Shown one piece after another: positions 1 through 8,854 of a stretch of DNA of 64,000 nt. The stretch spans positions 1 to 64,000 of the forward strand of contig JAHEDZ010000002.1 in the NCBI GenBank assembly GCA_024640955.1, read 5' to 3'. Numbering within the stretch: the stretch's first letter is position 1; the number at the start of each line of letters is the position of its first letter. A program made the position numbers and the translations under genes. The notes below the pieces were generated by a model that saw only the letters and a program-made list of their open reading frames with translations, ran no database searches and was not told the origin of the DNA. The stretch is from Oceanospirillaceae bacterium. Lineage in GTDB: Bacteria > Pseudomonadota > Gammaproteobacteria > Pseudomonadales > Balneatricaceae.

Positions 1-660
1 GACCTCTACCAACTGCACTGGCCAGAGCGCAGCACCAATATCTTCGGCCAGCTCGGCTACCGCCACCGCGAGTCTGATGACACGCCGATTCAAGAGACGC
101 TTGAGGCACTGCAAAGTCTGATCAAGAGCGGCAAGATTCGCTCCATCGGTCTATCCAACGAAAACCCTTGGGGTACGATGCGTTACCTTGAGCTAGCACG
201 CTCAATGGGGCTGCCTAAGATTGAGTCAGTGCAGAATGTCTACAACCTCCTAAGCCGTGTTTACGAGATCGGCATGGCGGAGGTTTCGCACCGTGAGGAT
301 GTGGGCCTACTTGCCTACTCACCGATGGCGTTTGGCGCACTTAGCGGCAAATACCGCAACGGCGCTAAACCACCCAAAGCGCGTATCACGCTGTTTGAGC
401 GCTTCGCCCGTTACAGCAGCCAGCAGTCGACTCAGTCGATCGATGCATACTGCGATCTGGCCGAGAGCTGGGGCATGGATCCCGCGCAGATGGCTCTAGC
501 GTTCGTCAGCCAGCAAACCTTTGTGCTATCCAACATCATTGGCGCGACGACGATGGAACAGCTCAAAACTAACATCGCGAGTCGTGACATTGTATTGGAC
601 AAGGATCAGATTAAAGCGATCAACAAGATCCACGCTGCGCAGCCGAATCCCGCGCCCTAG
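1..660 (+). CDS. aldo/keto reductase, 5'-truncated by window edge
   Basis: Open frame from base 1 (DLYQLHWPERSTNIFGQLGYRHRESDDTPIQETL...) in the same frame as the 178..660 ORF; AKR family motifs (DLYQLHWP, GxIRSIGLSNE). Confidence 0.85.
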   Translation, partial: DLYQLHWPERSTNIFGQLGYRHRESDDTPIQETLEALQSLIKSGKIRSIGLSNENPWGTMRYLELARSMGLPKIESVQNVYNLLSRVYEIGMAEVSHREDVGLLAYSPMAFGALSGKYRNGAKPPKARITLFERFARYSSQQSTQSIDAYCDLAESWGMDPAQMALAFVSQQTFVLSNIIGATTMEQLKTNIASRDIVLDKDQIKAINKIHAAQPNPAP

Positions 661-712
661 TAAGAGTGAGCAAAGCACGCGACCCATTAGGAAACTAAGA
701 GAGGTAGACACA

Positions 713-1249
713 ATGGCCAAGTATTACGAGCACCCAACTCAATACTCAGATGTGGAGTGGGCAGCGCGTGTTCAGCTCGCAGGGGTTTATCGTGTCTTTG
801 CGCACCTCGGTTGGGAAGAGTTGATCTACAACCACATCTCTCTGCGCGTACCGGGAGATGATGAGCACTTTCTTATCAACCACTCGGCGCAGCTCTACGG
901 AAAAATCACCTATCACGTCTTTGAGGGGATTACAGTTCACGCCGATGAGGGTGAACGTATTTTGGCGAGCGCGGGCGATAAGCAGGTGTTGCTGCTGCGT
1001 AACCATGGGCCGGTGGTGATTGGTTCGACTTTGGCACAAGCGTTCTCGTTGATGTGGCTGCTAACGCGTGCCTGCGAGGTGCAACTGGCGACCAGTTCAA
1101 TGGGCAAAGCGCGGGAGATCCCGGAGCAGGTGCTGAACCACTGCGTGCGCGACTCGCTCAACTTCAATCCCAAATATGGGGCCGGCGAAGATTCGCTTGC
1201 AGCGATGATTCGCATCGTTGAGCGTCAAGATCCAAGTTTTAAGCGCTGA
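713..1249 (+). CDS. class II aldolase/adducin family protein, internally shortened
   Basis: ATG at 713 (MAKYYEHPTQYSDVEW...); family motifs LGWEELIYNHISLRVPG, HSAQLYGKITYH, LLLRNHG; central HxH region absent. Confidence 0.7.
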   Translation: MAKYYEHPTQYSDVEWAARVQLAGVYRVFAHLGWEELIYNHISLRVPGDDEHFLINHSAQLYGKITYHVFEGITVHADEGERILASAGDKQVLLLRNHGPVVIGSTLAQAFSLMWLLTRACEVQLATSSMGKAREIPEQVLNHCVRDSLNFNPKYGAGEDSLAAMIRIVERQDPSFKR

Positions 1250-1262
1250 ATCAGGAGCGGAT

Positions 1263-1691
1263 ATGAGCGATTCCCAACAACTTGCCGAAGCCTGTCGCGA
1301 TGCATTGAAGCAAGACGATGGACTGATTGACCACCTCGGCATCAGTATCGACTCGGTATCACCCGGCTGTGCACAGGTGAGCATGCAGATACAGAACTGG
1401 ATGACCAATGGGCACGGCACCTGTCACGGCGGCATAATCTTCTCGTTGGCCGATAGTGCCTTTGCTTTTGCCTGCAATAGTGAGAACGAACCCAATGTCG
1501 CGGCGTCCGTCGCCATTGAGTACCTCAATGCAGCACACAAGGGTGAGCGTTTGACCGCTAAAGCGAGTCGCACCACACAGCGTGGACGAACCGGTGTTTA
1601 TGACATTCGGATTGAGAATCAGGCCGGGGACTTGATCGCGCTGTTTAGAGGCAAGTCACATCGGCTGAACGGAACGATACTTCCTGATTGA
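1263..1691 (+). CDS. paaI: hydroxyphenylacetyl-CoA thioesterase PaaI
   Basis: Hotdog fold motif NGHGTCHGGIIFSLADSAFAFACNS; located in paa locus; ATG at 1263 preferred over 1218. Confidence 0.88.
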   Translation: MSDSQQLAEACRDALKQDDGLIDHLGISIDSVSPGCAQVSMQIQNWMTNGHGTCHGGIIFSLADSAFAFACNSENEPNVAASVAIEYLNAAHKGERLTAKASRTTQRGRTGVYDIRIENQAGDLIALFRGKSHRLNGTILPD

Positions 1692-1724
1692 GTAGGAGGA
1701 CGTACGCGAAGCGTATTGCGCGAC
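1692..1724 (+). repeat. REP-like element
   Basis: GTAGGAGGACGTACGCGAAGCGTATTGCGCGAC directly after paaI stop. Confidence 0.5.
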
Positions 1725-1731
1725 AAGTACA

Positions 1732-1762
1732 GCTCTCCCCCTGCATCAGGTTTGGGGAGTAC
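1732..1762. terminator. stem-loop between convergent paaI and paaX
   Basis: CTCCCC ... GGGGAG inverted repeat in convergent intergenic region. Confidence 0.4.
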
Positions 1763-1802
1763 AGGTATAGTGCGTTGCCTACATGGCTCCAAATTTGCGG
1801 CG

Positions 1803-2723
1803 CTAGATACAATCGAAACGCTGGTAAAAGCTATGATTCGGCCCAGGCATCGGACCCATAGCCGACTCGAGCGAATTCGCTAGCCAGTGCTCAGTAGCTG
1901 GTGTAAGCCGGTGATAGAGGTTCCTGCAGAGCTGGCGCGCACTGTGCCCCGACCAACTTTTTGGAAGCATAGCATCTGGCAGCGAGGGATCGCGTAATGC
2001 CAGCTTGCGGTATTCATGAATCATCAGTGTTCGAGCCATAAAGGCGGATTGAGGGTCAAGATTTTCGCGCGATTTGATCTCCTGCCAGAGGAGATGAAAC
2101 CGCTGCACAAAGCTCTGATAACCCTGCTCAAGCTCTTCGAGATTCCAACCCTGATGCACAAGCGCCTGCATAGCAGGATCTGCCTTGGTGCCCCTGCTTT
2201 CGGTCACTGACAAAACGACCCGACTCTCTAAACCCATTTGACGTACAAGGGCTTCGACACTGGCTGACTCAACCGATGGCCTTGCAAAGAGCGAACTCCC
2301 AAAGGGGCCGAAACCGAGTAACTGCAGACGTTCCACAATCAACTTGCGCTCTTCAGTGCCCAACAGGTGCAGATTTACCAGCAACCAGCGGCCATCCCAA
2401 CTGGGCTGGGCACTGCCGTAGACCCGTCGGAAGGCGTCCTCAAAGCGCTGATGCCCAGAGTCGCTCAGTTGGTAGTAGCTTCGACGCCCCATCTTTTCGC
2501 TGGTCAACCATCCATCTTTTGCTAAACGGAAGATCGATGTACGAACCAGACGCTCATTTATCCCAAAGGGTTCAATGAGGTTAATCAGACTACCGAGCCA
2601 AACCGCACTCGAGCGAGGCTCCAGTGCATCACCCCAGACACTGATAATCAGCGAAGAGGCACGCAGCGGCGTCTGCTGCTGAAAGTGCTCTACTAGCGAT
2701 GCCAGGCTGGCGGGTTGATACAT
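1803..2723 (-). CDS. paaX: phenylacetic acid degradation repressor PaaX
   Basis: 306 aa; SLIISVWGDALEPRSSAVWLGSLINLIEPFGINERLVRTSIFRLAKDGWL typical of PaaX; divergent from paa operon. Confidence 0.9.
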   Translation of the reverse strand: MYQPASLASLVEHFQQQTPLRASSLIISVWGDALEPRSSAVWLGSLINLIEPFGINERLVRTSIFRLAKDGWLTSEKMGRRSYYQLSDSGHQRFEDAFRRVYGSAQPSWDGRWLLVNLHLLGTEERKLIVERLQLLGFGPFGSSLFARPSVESASVEALVRQMGLESRVVLSVTESRGTKADPAMQALVHQGWNLEELEQGYQSFVQRFHLLWQEIKSRENLDPQSAFMARTLMIHEYRKLALRDPSLPDAMLPKSWSGHSARQLCRNLYHRLTPATEHWLANSLESAMGPMPGPNHSFYQRFDCI

Positions 2724-2780
2724 CAGGTAACCTTAACTGAGCTTTATGGAGTGTCATTAGGGTAAGGCCAGAGCAAAAGC

Positions 2781-2817
2781 GATACAAGATTTATTGCTTT
2801 TGAGATTGAATTGTATC
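2781..2817. promoter_or_regulatory. candidate operator (GATACAA ... TTGTATC) in paaX-paaG intergenic region
   Basis: Inverted 7-mers GATACAA (2781) and TTGTATC (2811); the motif recurs upstream of paaA. Confidence 0.35.
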
Positions 2818-2877
2818 TATTTTTGAGCCAACCTTGAATACTCGATTAGATAATTATAAAAACCGGAGCTCAGCGCG

Positions 2878-3669
2878 ATGGCCTTTGAACATATACTATT
2901 CTCGGTCGAAGACGGTATTGCCCGAATCAGTCTTAACCGACCCGAGACGCTCAACTCATTCCATGAGGCGATGCACCTCGAGATGCATCAGGCACTCGAG
3001 CAAGTTAACCGAGATCCAAGCGTACGCGTACTGCTGCTCAGCGGTGAAGGACGCGGCTTCTGCGCCGGCCAGGATCTCTCCGATCCAATGGTAAAACCGG
3101 CCGATCCAATGCCAGACCTGGCGCAAGTTATTGAGCGCTTCTACAACCCAATGCTGGAAAAACTGAGCAATCTAGCAGTGCCTACAATTTGCGCAGTCAA
3201 TGGGATCGCGGCAGGCGCCGGCGCCAATATTCCACTCGCGTGTGACTTTGTTATCGCCGCGCGCTCAGCCAAATTTATCCAAGCCTTCTGCAAAATTGGC
3301 CTAATTCCTGATTCCGGTGGCACTTGGTTCCTACCGCGCTTAGTAGGCATGGCGCGTGCTAAACAGCTCGCGATGCTGGGCGAACCGCTCACTGCTGAAC
3401 AGGCTCTTGAATGGGGGATGATCTACTCTGTTGTTGATGACGGGGAGCTACAGAGCGCAGCAATGAAGCTGGCGACACACTTTGCTAGCCAACCGACTCT
3501 AGGCCTGGCACTAACCAAGCAAGCACTCAACGCCAGTCAGACAAACACGCTGAGCGCACAGCTGGAGCTGGAGAAAGATCTACAACAGCGCGCCGGCGCC
3601 TCCAATGACTATCGCGAAGGTGTGATGGCCTTTATTGAGAAACGCCCAGCGAACTACAGCGGCAACTAA
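2878..3669 (+). CDS. paaG: 2-(1,2-epoxy-1,2-dihydrophenyl)acetyl-CoA isomerase PaaG (enoyl-CoA hydratase family)
   Basis: Crotonase motifs (NRPETLNSFHEAMH, GEGRGFCAGQDLSDP, NGIAAGAGANIPLACD); gene context. Confidence 0.9.
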   Translation: MAFEHILFSVEDGIARISLNRPETLNSFHEAMHLEMHQALEQVNRDPSVRVLLLSGEGRGFCAGQDLSDPMVKPADPMPDLAQVIERFYNPMLEKLSNLAVPTICAVNGIAAGAGANIPLACDFVIAARSAKFIQAFCKIGLIPDSGGTWFLPRLVGMARAKQLAMLGEPLTAEQALEWGMIYSVVDDGELQSAAMKLATHFASQPTLGLALTKQALNASQTNTLSAQLELEKDLQQRAGASNDYREGVMAFIEKRPANYSGN

Positions 3670-3678
3670 ACGAGGTGA

Positions 3679-5001
3679 TTGATGATGAATAAAGTGAATG
3701 AATTCCGTCCCGACCGCCTCGACCCGCTAGAGACCGCTTCCGTCGACCAGCTCCGTGCCACTCAGCTGCAGCGCCTGCAGTGGAGCGTGCAGCACGCCTA
3801 TGACAATGTACCGATGTACAAGCAGCGTTTTGACGAACAGGGCGTACATCCCAGCGATATCAAGCAGCTCAGTGATATATCGAAACTGCCATTCACCTAT
3901 AAAAATGATCTGCGCGACAACTACCCCTACGGCATGTTCGCCACACCGATGGATCAGATTGTCCGCCTGCACGCTTCTAGTGGAACAACTGGCAAACCAA
4001 CAGTTGTGGGTTATACGCAGAACGATATCGATACCTGGGCCGAACTGATGGCGCGCTCGATTCGCGCCGCCGGCGGAAAACCAGGCGATAAGGTTCATGT
4101 ATCCTATGGTTACGGCCTATTCACCGGCGGTTTGGGTGCCCACTACGGCGCCGAACGCCTCGGCTGTACCGTTATTCCGATGTCCGGTGGTCAAACAGAG
4201 AAACAGGTGCGCCTGATCCACGACTTCGACCCCGACATCATCATGGTAACCCCTTCTTACATGCTCAATATCGCTGATGAGATGGAGCGCCAGCACGTCG
4301 ACCCTCGCAAGCTGAGACTTAGACTTGGCATCTTCGGCGCAGAACCCTGGACCAACGATCTGCGTCAGTCGATCGAGCGTCGCCTCGATATACGTGCCAC
4401 CGACATCTACGGCCTCTCCGAAATTATGGGACCGGGTGTCGCGCAAGAGTGTGGCGAGACTCAGGATGGCCCAACCGTCTGGGAGGACCACTTCTACCCC
4501 GAGATCATCAACCCTGAAACTGGAGAGCCGGTCGCGGATGGCGAGATGGGTGAGTTAGTGTTCACCACGCTCACCAAAGAGGGGCTGCCGATGATCCGCT
4601 ACCGAACACGCGACCTAACCCGCCTACTGCCGGGTACAGCTCGCCCAATGCGGCGTATCGATAAGATTACCGGTCGCAGCGACGACATGATGATTATCCG
4701 GGGCGTCAACGTCTTCCCGACACAGATCGAAGAGGAGGTAGTGAAGATCCCGCAGTTCTCCGAGAGCTACGAGATCCACCTAACGCGTGAAGGCAACCTC
4801 GATAGCATGAACGTGCATGTGGAGTTGCGCCCTGGTTCCGCAAACCTAAGCACCGCTGAGCAGCAAGAACTGGCCAGCCAGCTAAAACACCATGTGAAAT
4901 CTTCCGTGGGTATTAGCGTTGCCGTCACCCTGCGTGACCCAGGCACGATCGCTCGTTCCGAGGGAAAGGCAAAACGTGTCTGGGACGAGAGGGGCAACTA
5001 A
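3679..5001 (+). CDS. paaK: phenylacetate-CoA ligase PaaK
   Basis: LHASSGTTGKPTVVGYT, YGLSEIMGPGVAQEC, MRRIDKITGRSDDMMIIRGVNVFPTQIEE. Confidence 0.95.
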   Translation: MMMNKVNEFRPDRLDPLETASVDQLRATQLQRLQWSVQHAYDNVPMYKQRFDEQGVHPSDIKQLSDISKLPFTYKNDLRDNYPYGMFATPMDQIVRLHASSGTTGKPTVVGYTQNDIDTWAELMARSIRAAGGKPGDKVHVSYGYGLFTGGLGAHYGAERLGCTVIPMSGGQTEKQVRLIHDFDPDIIMVTPSYMLNIADEMERQHVDPRKLRLRLGIFGAEPWTNDLRQSIERRLDIRATDIYGLSEIMGPGVAQECGETQDGPTVWEDHFYPEIINPETGEPVADGEMGELVFTTLTKEGLPMIRYRTRDLTRLLPGTARPMRRIDKITGRSDDMMIIRGVNVFPTQIEEEVVKIPQFSESYEIHLTREGNLDSMNVHVELRPGSANLSTAEQQELASQLKHHVKSSVGISVAVTLRDPGTIARSEGKAKRVWDERGN

Positions 5002-5069
5002 GCGATAAGAGCAAACAGCCTGTTAAAGCTATGATGCAGATTTTTCGGGCTAATTTTTCGATTCGATCT

Positions 5070-5086
5070 GATACAATATGATACAA
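5070..5086. promoter_or_regulatory. candidate operator upstream of paaA (tandem GATACAA)
   Basis: GATACAATATGATACAA; same 7-mer as in the paaX-paaG intergenic region. Confidence 0.35.
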
Positions 5087-5147
5087 AAGCTACTAAATTA
5101 AATTACTTTAGGTATCATAACTTCAATTTAATTAGGAGAGCCGACTC

Positions 5148-6137
5148 ATGTATGCACAGATGGTAGAGACCGGAAGCAAGGGTGTGCGCGACCTCGAGTC
5201 GATGTCAGATCAGGAGCGCGCCTTCCAAGAGCGCGTTGATGCCGATATCAAAATTGAGGCAAAGAACTGGATGCCCGAGGCGTACCGCAAAACGCTGATT
5301 CGCCAGATCTCACAACATGCCCACTCGGAGATTGTCGGCATGCTGCCCGAAGGTAACTGGGTAACCCGCGCACCATCTCTTAAGCGCAAGCTTCAGCTCA
5401 TGGCAAAAATTCAGGACGAAGCGGGCCACGGCCTCTACCTCTACTCTGCGATGGAGACGCTCGGCGCCGATCGGGATGAGGAGGTGCAGAAGATGCACGA
5501 GGGTAAGGCAAAGTACTCCAGCATCTTTAACTACCCCACACTGAACTGGGCCGATATGGGTACCATCGGCTGGCTCGTCGATGGTGCTGCAATCGTCAAT
5601 CAGGTTCCGCTGCAGCGCACCTCCTATGGCCCTTATGCCCGCGCGATGATTCGGGTCTGCAAAGAGGAGAGCTTCCATCAGCGTCAGGGCTACGAGATTC
5701 TTCTGCACATGATGACGCACGGCAATGAAGCGCAGAAGGCGATGGTACAGGACTCGATCAACCGCTTCTGGTGGCCAGTGCTGATGATGTTTGGTCCCTC
5801 CGATGCCAACTCGCCCAATTCAGCCCAGTCGATGGCTTGGAAGATTAAACGCCACTCCAATGATGAGCTGCGCCAGCGCTTTATCGACCAGACTATTCCG
5901 CAGTTGCAGATTCTTGGCTGCACCGTCCCGGACCCAGACCTCAAGTACAACGAAGAGACCGGCCACTGGGAGTTTGGCGACATTGAGTGGAGCGAATTCT
6001 ACGAAGTGCTCAAGGGCAACGGTCCCTGCAACAAAGAGCGCGTCGCTCAGCGTAAAAAAGCGATCGATGAAGGCGCTTGGGTACGCGAAGCGGCGGTCGC
6101 TTACGCGAAGAAAAAACAACAACGTAACGCGGCGTAA
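5148..6137 (+). CDS. paaA: 1,2-phenylacetyl-CoA epoxidase subunit PaaA
   Basis: Diiron motifs in [20 protein letters not shown] and [15 protein letters not shown]-like segment; followed by paaBCDE. Confidence 0.96.
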   Translation: MYAQMVETGSKGVRDLESMSDQERAFQERVDADIKIEAKNWMPEAYRKTLIRQISQHAHSEIVGMLPEGNWVTRAPSLKRKLQLMAKIQDEAGHGLYLYSAMETLGADRDEEVQKMHEGKAKYSSIFNYPTLNWADMGTIGWLVDGAAIVNQVPLQRTSYGPYARAMIRVCKEESFHQRQGYEILLHMMTHGNEAQKAMVQDSINRFWWPVLMMFGPSDANSPNSAQSMAWKIKRHSNDELRQRFIDQTIPQLQILGCTVPDPDLKYNEETGHWEFGDIEWSEFYEVLKGNGPCNKERVAQRKKAIDEGAWVREAAVAYAKKKQQRNAA

Positions 6138-6154
6138 CCAGCAGGAGAGATATC

Positions 6155-6436
6155 ATGGCTGACTGGACACTTTTTGAAGTTTTTGTACGCAGCAAGCACG
6201 GTCTGAACCACAAGCATGTCGGTAGTGTGCACGCTGCCGATGCCGAGATGGCGATCGAAAACGCTCGCGAGCTCTACACCCGTCGCAGTGAAGGGGTAAG
6301 CATCTGGGTAGTGCCGTCAACCGCAATCACTGCAACCGCCAGCGACGAGAAAGAGGCGCTGTTCGACCCGGCTGACGACAAGGTCTACCGCCACGCCAGC
6401 TTCTACGAACTGCCGGACGAAGTCGGACATATGTAA
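6155..6436 (+). CDS. paaB: 1,2-phenylacetyl-CoA epoxidase subunit PaaB
   Basis: WTLFEVFVRSKHGLNHKHVGSVHAADAEMAIENARELYTRR. Confidence 0.95.
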   Translation: MADWTLFEVFVRSKHGLNHKHVGSVHAADAEMAIENARELYTRRSEGVSIWVVPSTAITATASDEKEALFDPADDKVYRHASFYELPDEVGHM

Positions 6437-6446
6437 GGTGGCCACC

Positions 6447-7208
6447 ATGACTCGATATGACGATTTAACAGAGCTTTTGCTGCAACTAGGCGATAGCGCG
6501 ATGGTGCAGGCGCAGCGCCTATGTGAACTGGTGGGTGGTGCACCGGCTCTTGAAGAGGAGGTCGCACTGATGAACGTTGGCCTGGACCTCGTTGGACAGG
6601 CGCGCAACTGGCTAGAGTACGCGGCCGAGCGTATCAACGACGGCCGCACCGCCGATGACTTGGTGTTCCTGCGTGATTCGTCTGATTACTGTAATTTGCT
6701 GTTAGTTGAGCTACCCAATGGCGACTTTGGCGTCACCATCGCGAAGCAGTTCCTGTTCGATAGCTGGCACTATGCGATGCTGCAGTCGTTGAGCGGTTCA
6801 AGTGACGAGCGTATTGCTGCCGTTGCAACGAAATCGTTTAAAGAGGTGACCTACCATCTTCGTCGTTCGAGTGAGTGGGTAAAACGCCTCGGCGATGGCA
6901 CCGACGAGAGTCATCAACGCATGCAGGCGGCGATTGATCAGGTGTGGCACTACAGCTTTGAGTTCTCTATGCCCACCGAGCATCTCGCTGCACTCGAGGC
7001 TGAGGGTGTGTTTCCTGCAGCCAGCACAGTGCATGAGCGCTGGAGCGAGACCGTCAAGGCGGTACTGAGTGAAGCGACGCTGACTCAGCCTGAAGCCGCA
7101 GCGCGCAACTACCTCAGCGGGCGCGAGGGTCTACACACGGAGAGTCTGGGCTACATTCTGGCTGAGATGCAATTTTTGCCGCGGGCCTACCCTGATGCCA
7201 ACTGGTGA
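6447..7208 (+). CDS. paaC: 1,2-phenylacetyl-CoA epoxidase subunit PaaC
   Basis: LGDSAMVQAQRLCELVGGAPALEEEVALMNVGLDLVGQARNWLEYA; ATG at 6447 (GTG at 6438 is an alternative). Confidence 0.94.
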   Translation: MTRYDDLTELLLQLGDSAMVQAQRLCELVGGAPALEEEVALMNVGLDLVGQARNWLEYAAERINDGRTADDLVFLRDSSDYCNLLLVELPNGDFGVTIAKQFLFDSWHYAMLQSLSGSSDERIAAVATKSFKEVTYHLRRSSEWVKRLGDGTDESHQRMQAAIDQVWHYSFEFSMPTEHLAALEAEGVFPAASTVHERWSETVKAVLSEATLTQPEAAARNYLSGREGLHTESLGYILAEMQFLPRAYPDANW

Positions 7209-7713
7209 TCTAATCGCCAGCGATCAGACCGCCGCTGATCCCCAAGCGCTCAAGCACGCCTGGCAGGTGTTGGATGAGGTCATGGATCCAGAGGTGCCGG
7301 TGATCAGTTTGACTGACCTGGGCATCGTACGTGACGTCGAGTGGCGCGGCGGGCAACTCTGTGTCGTGCTAACACCCACTTACTCTGGCTGCCCAGCGAC
7401 CGAGCACATTGAACAGAGCGCCAAGAACGCACTTAATGAGGCCGGCTTCACACGGGTTCAGATTGAACAGCAGCTCGCACCCGCCTGGACCACAGACTGG
7501 ATCAGCCAGCGCGGACGAGAGCGCCTCAAGGCCTATGGCATCGCCCCACCCGTTGGCAGCGCGGCAAAACCGAGCTTTGACAAGATTATTGAGTGCCCGC
7601 TTTGCGGTAGCAGCAACACCAAAGAGATCACGGAGTTTGGCTCCACCGCCTGCAAAGCGCTCTACCAATGCAACGATTGCCTTGAACCCTTCGACTACTT
7701 CAAGTGCATTTAA
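7195..7713 (+). CDS. paaD: 1,2-phenylacetyl-CoA epoxidase subunit PaaD
   Basis: MDPEVPVISLTDLGIVRDV and C-terminal CPLCGSSNTKEITEFGSTACKALYQCNDC; overlaps the paaC end. Confidence 0.94.
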   Translation: MPTGDLIASDQTAADPQALKHAWQVLDEVMDPEVPVISLTDLGIVRDVEWRGGQLCVVLTPTYSGCPATEHIEQSAKNALNEAGFTRVQIEQQLAPAWTTDWISQRGRERLKAYGIAPPVGSAAKPSFDKIIECPLCGSSNTKEITEFGSTACKALYQCNDCLEPFDYFKCI

Positions 7714-7737
7714 AGGACGACCCGAGGTTTATCGCGA

Positions 7738-8814
7738 ATGAGTCATTTTCACAGTTTGAGTATCGCCGATCGGCGCGAAGAGACGCGTGATTCGGTCTCA
7801 CTTGCTTTCGCCATTCCTGCAGAACTGAGCGAGAATTACCGCTTCCATCAGGGCCAGAATCTTACCCTGAAAGCGCAGATCAACGGTGAAGAGGTACGCC
7901 GCTCCTACTCAATCTGTAGCGGGGTCGACGAGGGCGAGCTGCGCGTAGCGATCAAACGGGTAGCCAGTGGTGTTTTCTCCAATTTCGCGAATGATCAACT
8001 TCATGTCGGTGACTCGATTGAGGTGATGGAGCCGACCGGTCACTTCTACACTGAGATCGATCCCAACCGCAGCGGTAGTTACTTGATGGTTGCAGCCGGC
8101 AGCGGCATCACACCGATACTGTCGCAGGTCAAAACGATCCTAGCACAGGAGCCAAAATCCACTATCACGCTGCTCTACGGCAACCGCGCTACCGGTTCAA
8201 CGATGTTCCGCGATCAGCTGGAAGACTTGAAGAACGCCTTCATGGGACGCCTCAATCTTATCTTCGTCTTCAGCCGCGAGCAGCAGGATATCGACCTCTA
8301 CAACGGCCATATCGATGCGCAGAAGTGCCAAGCGCTGTTTAGCCGCTGGATTGACGTACAGAATCTGACCGCGGCCTTTATCTGTGGACCGCAGCTGATG
8401 ACCGAGACCGTCAGCGACGAGCTGATTAAAGCCGGTACATCGAAGGAGCGAGTACACTTTGAGCTCTTTGGTGCGCACGTCGATGGCGCCAAACAGGCTG
8501 CGCGCGCCGAGGCGGCAAAACGTGAAACTCATATGTCGGAGATTGAGGTGATTCGCGATGGTCACCGCCGCACCTTTGAGCTAGCGCAGAACAGCCAAAA
8601 CCTGCTTGATGCGGGCAACGAGCACGGCGCCGAACTGCCCTTCTCGTGCAAGGCGGGCGTGTGCTCCACCTGTAAATGTAAAGTGATTGAGGGCGAAGTG
8701 GAGATGGATGTCAGCATCGGCCTTGAAGATTACGAGGTAAAGGCTGGCTATGTACTGTCATGCCAATCCTACCCACTTTCAGAGCGTGTGGTTCTGGACT
8801 TCGATGAAGTCTGA
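7738..8814 (+). CDS. paaE: 1,2-phenylacetyl-CoA epoxidase reductase subunit PaaE
   Basis: FNR-like RRSYSICSG plus C-terminal 2Fe-2S PFSCKAGVCSTCKCKVIEG. Confidence 0.95.
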   Translation: MSHFHSLSIADRREETRDSVSLAFAIPAELSENYRFHQGQNLTLKAQINGEEVRRSYSICSGVDEGELRVAIKRVASGVFSNFANDQLHVGDSIEVMEPTGHFYTEIDPNRSGSYLMVAAGSGITPILSQVKTILAQEPKSTITLLYGNRATGSTMFRDQLEDLKNAFMGRLNLIFVFSREQQDIDLYNGHIDAQKCQALFSRWIDVQNLTAAFICGPQLMTETVSDELIKAGTSKERVHFELFGAHVDGAKQAARAEAAKRETHMSEIEVIRDGHRRTFELAQNSQNLLDAGNEHGAELPFSCKAGVCSTCKCKVIEGEVEMDVSIGLEDYEVKAGYVLSCQSYPLSERVVLDFDEV

Positions 8815-8854
8815 CGACTCAGCCTTTTTGGAATAACGATAAGAGAGACAGAGA

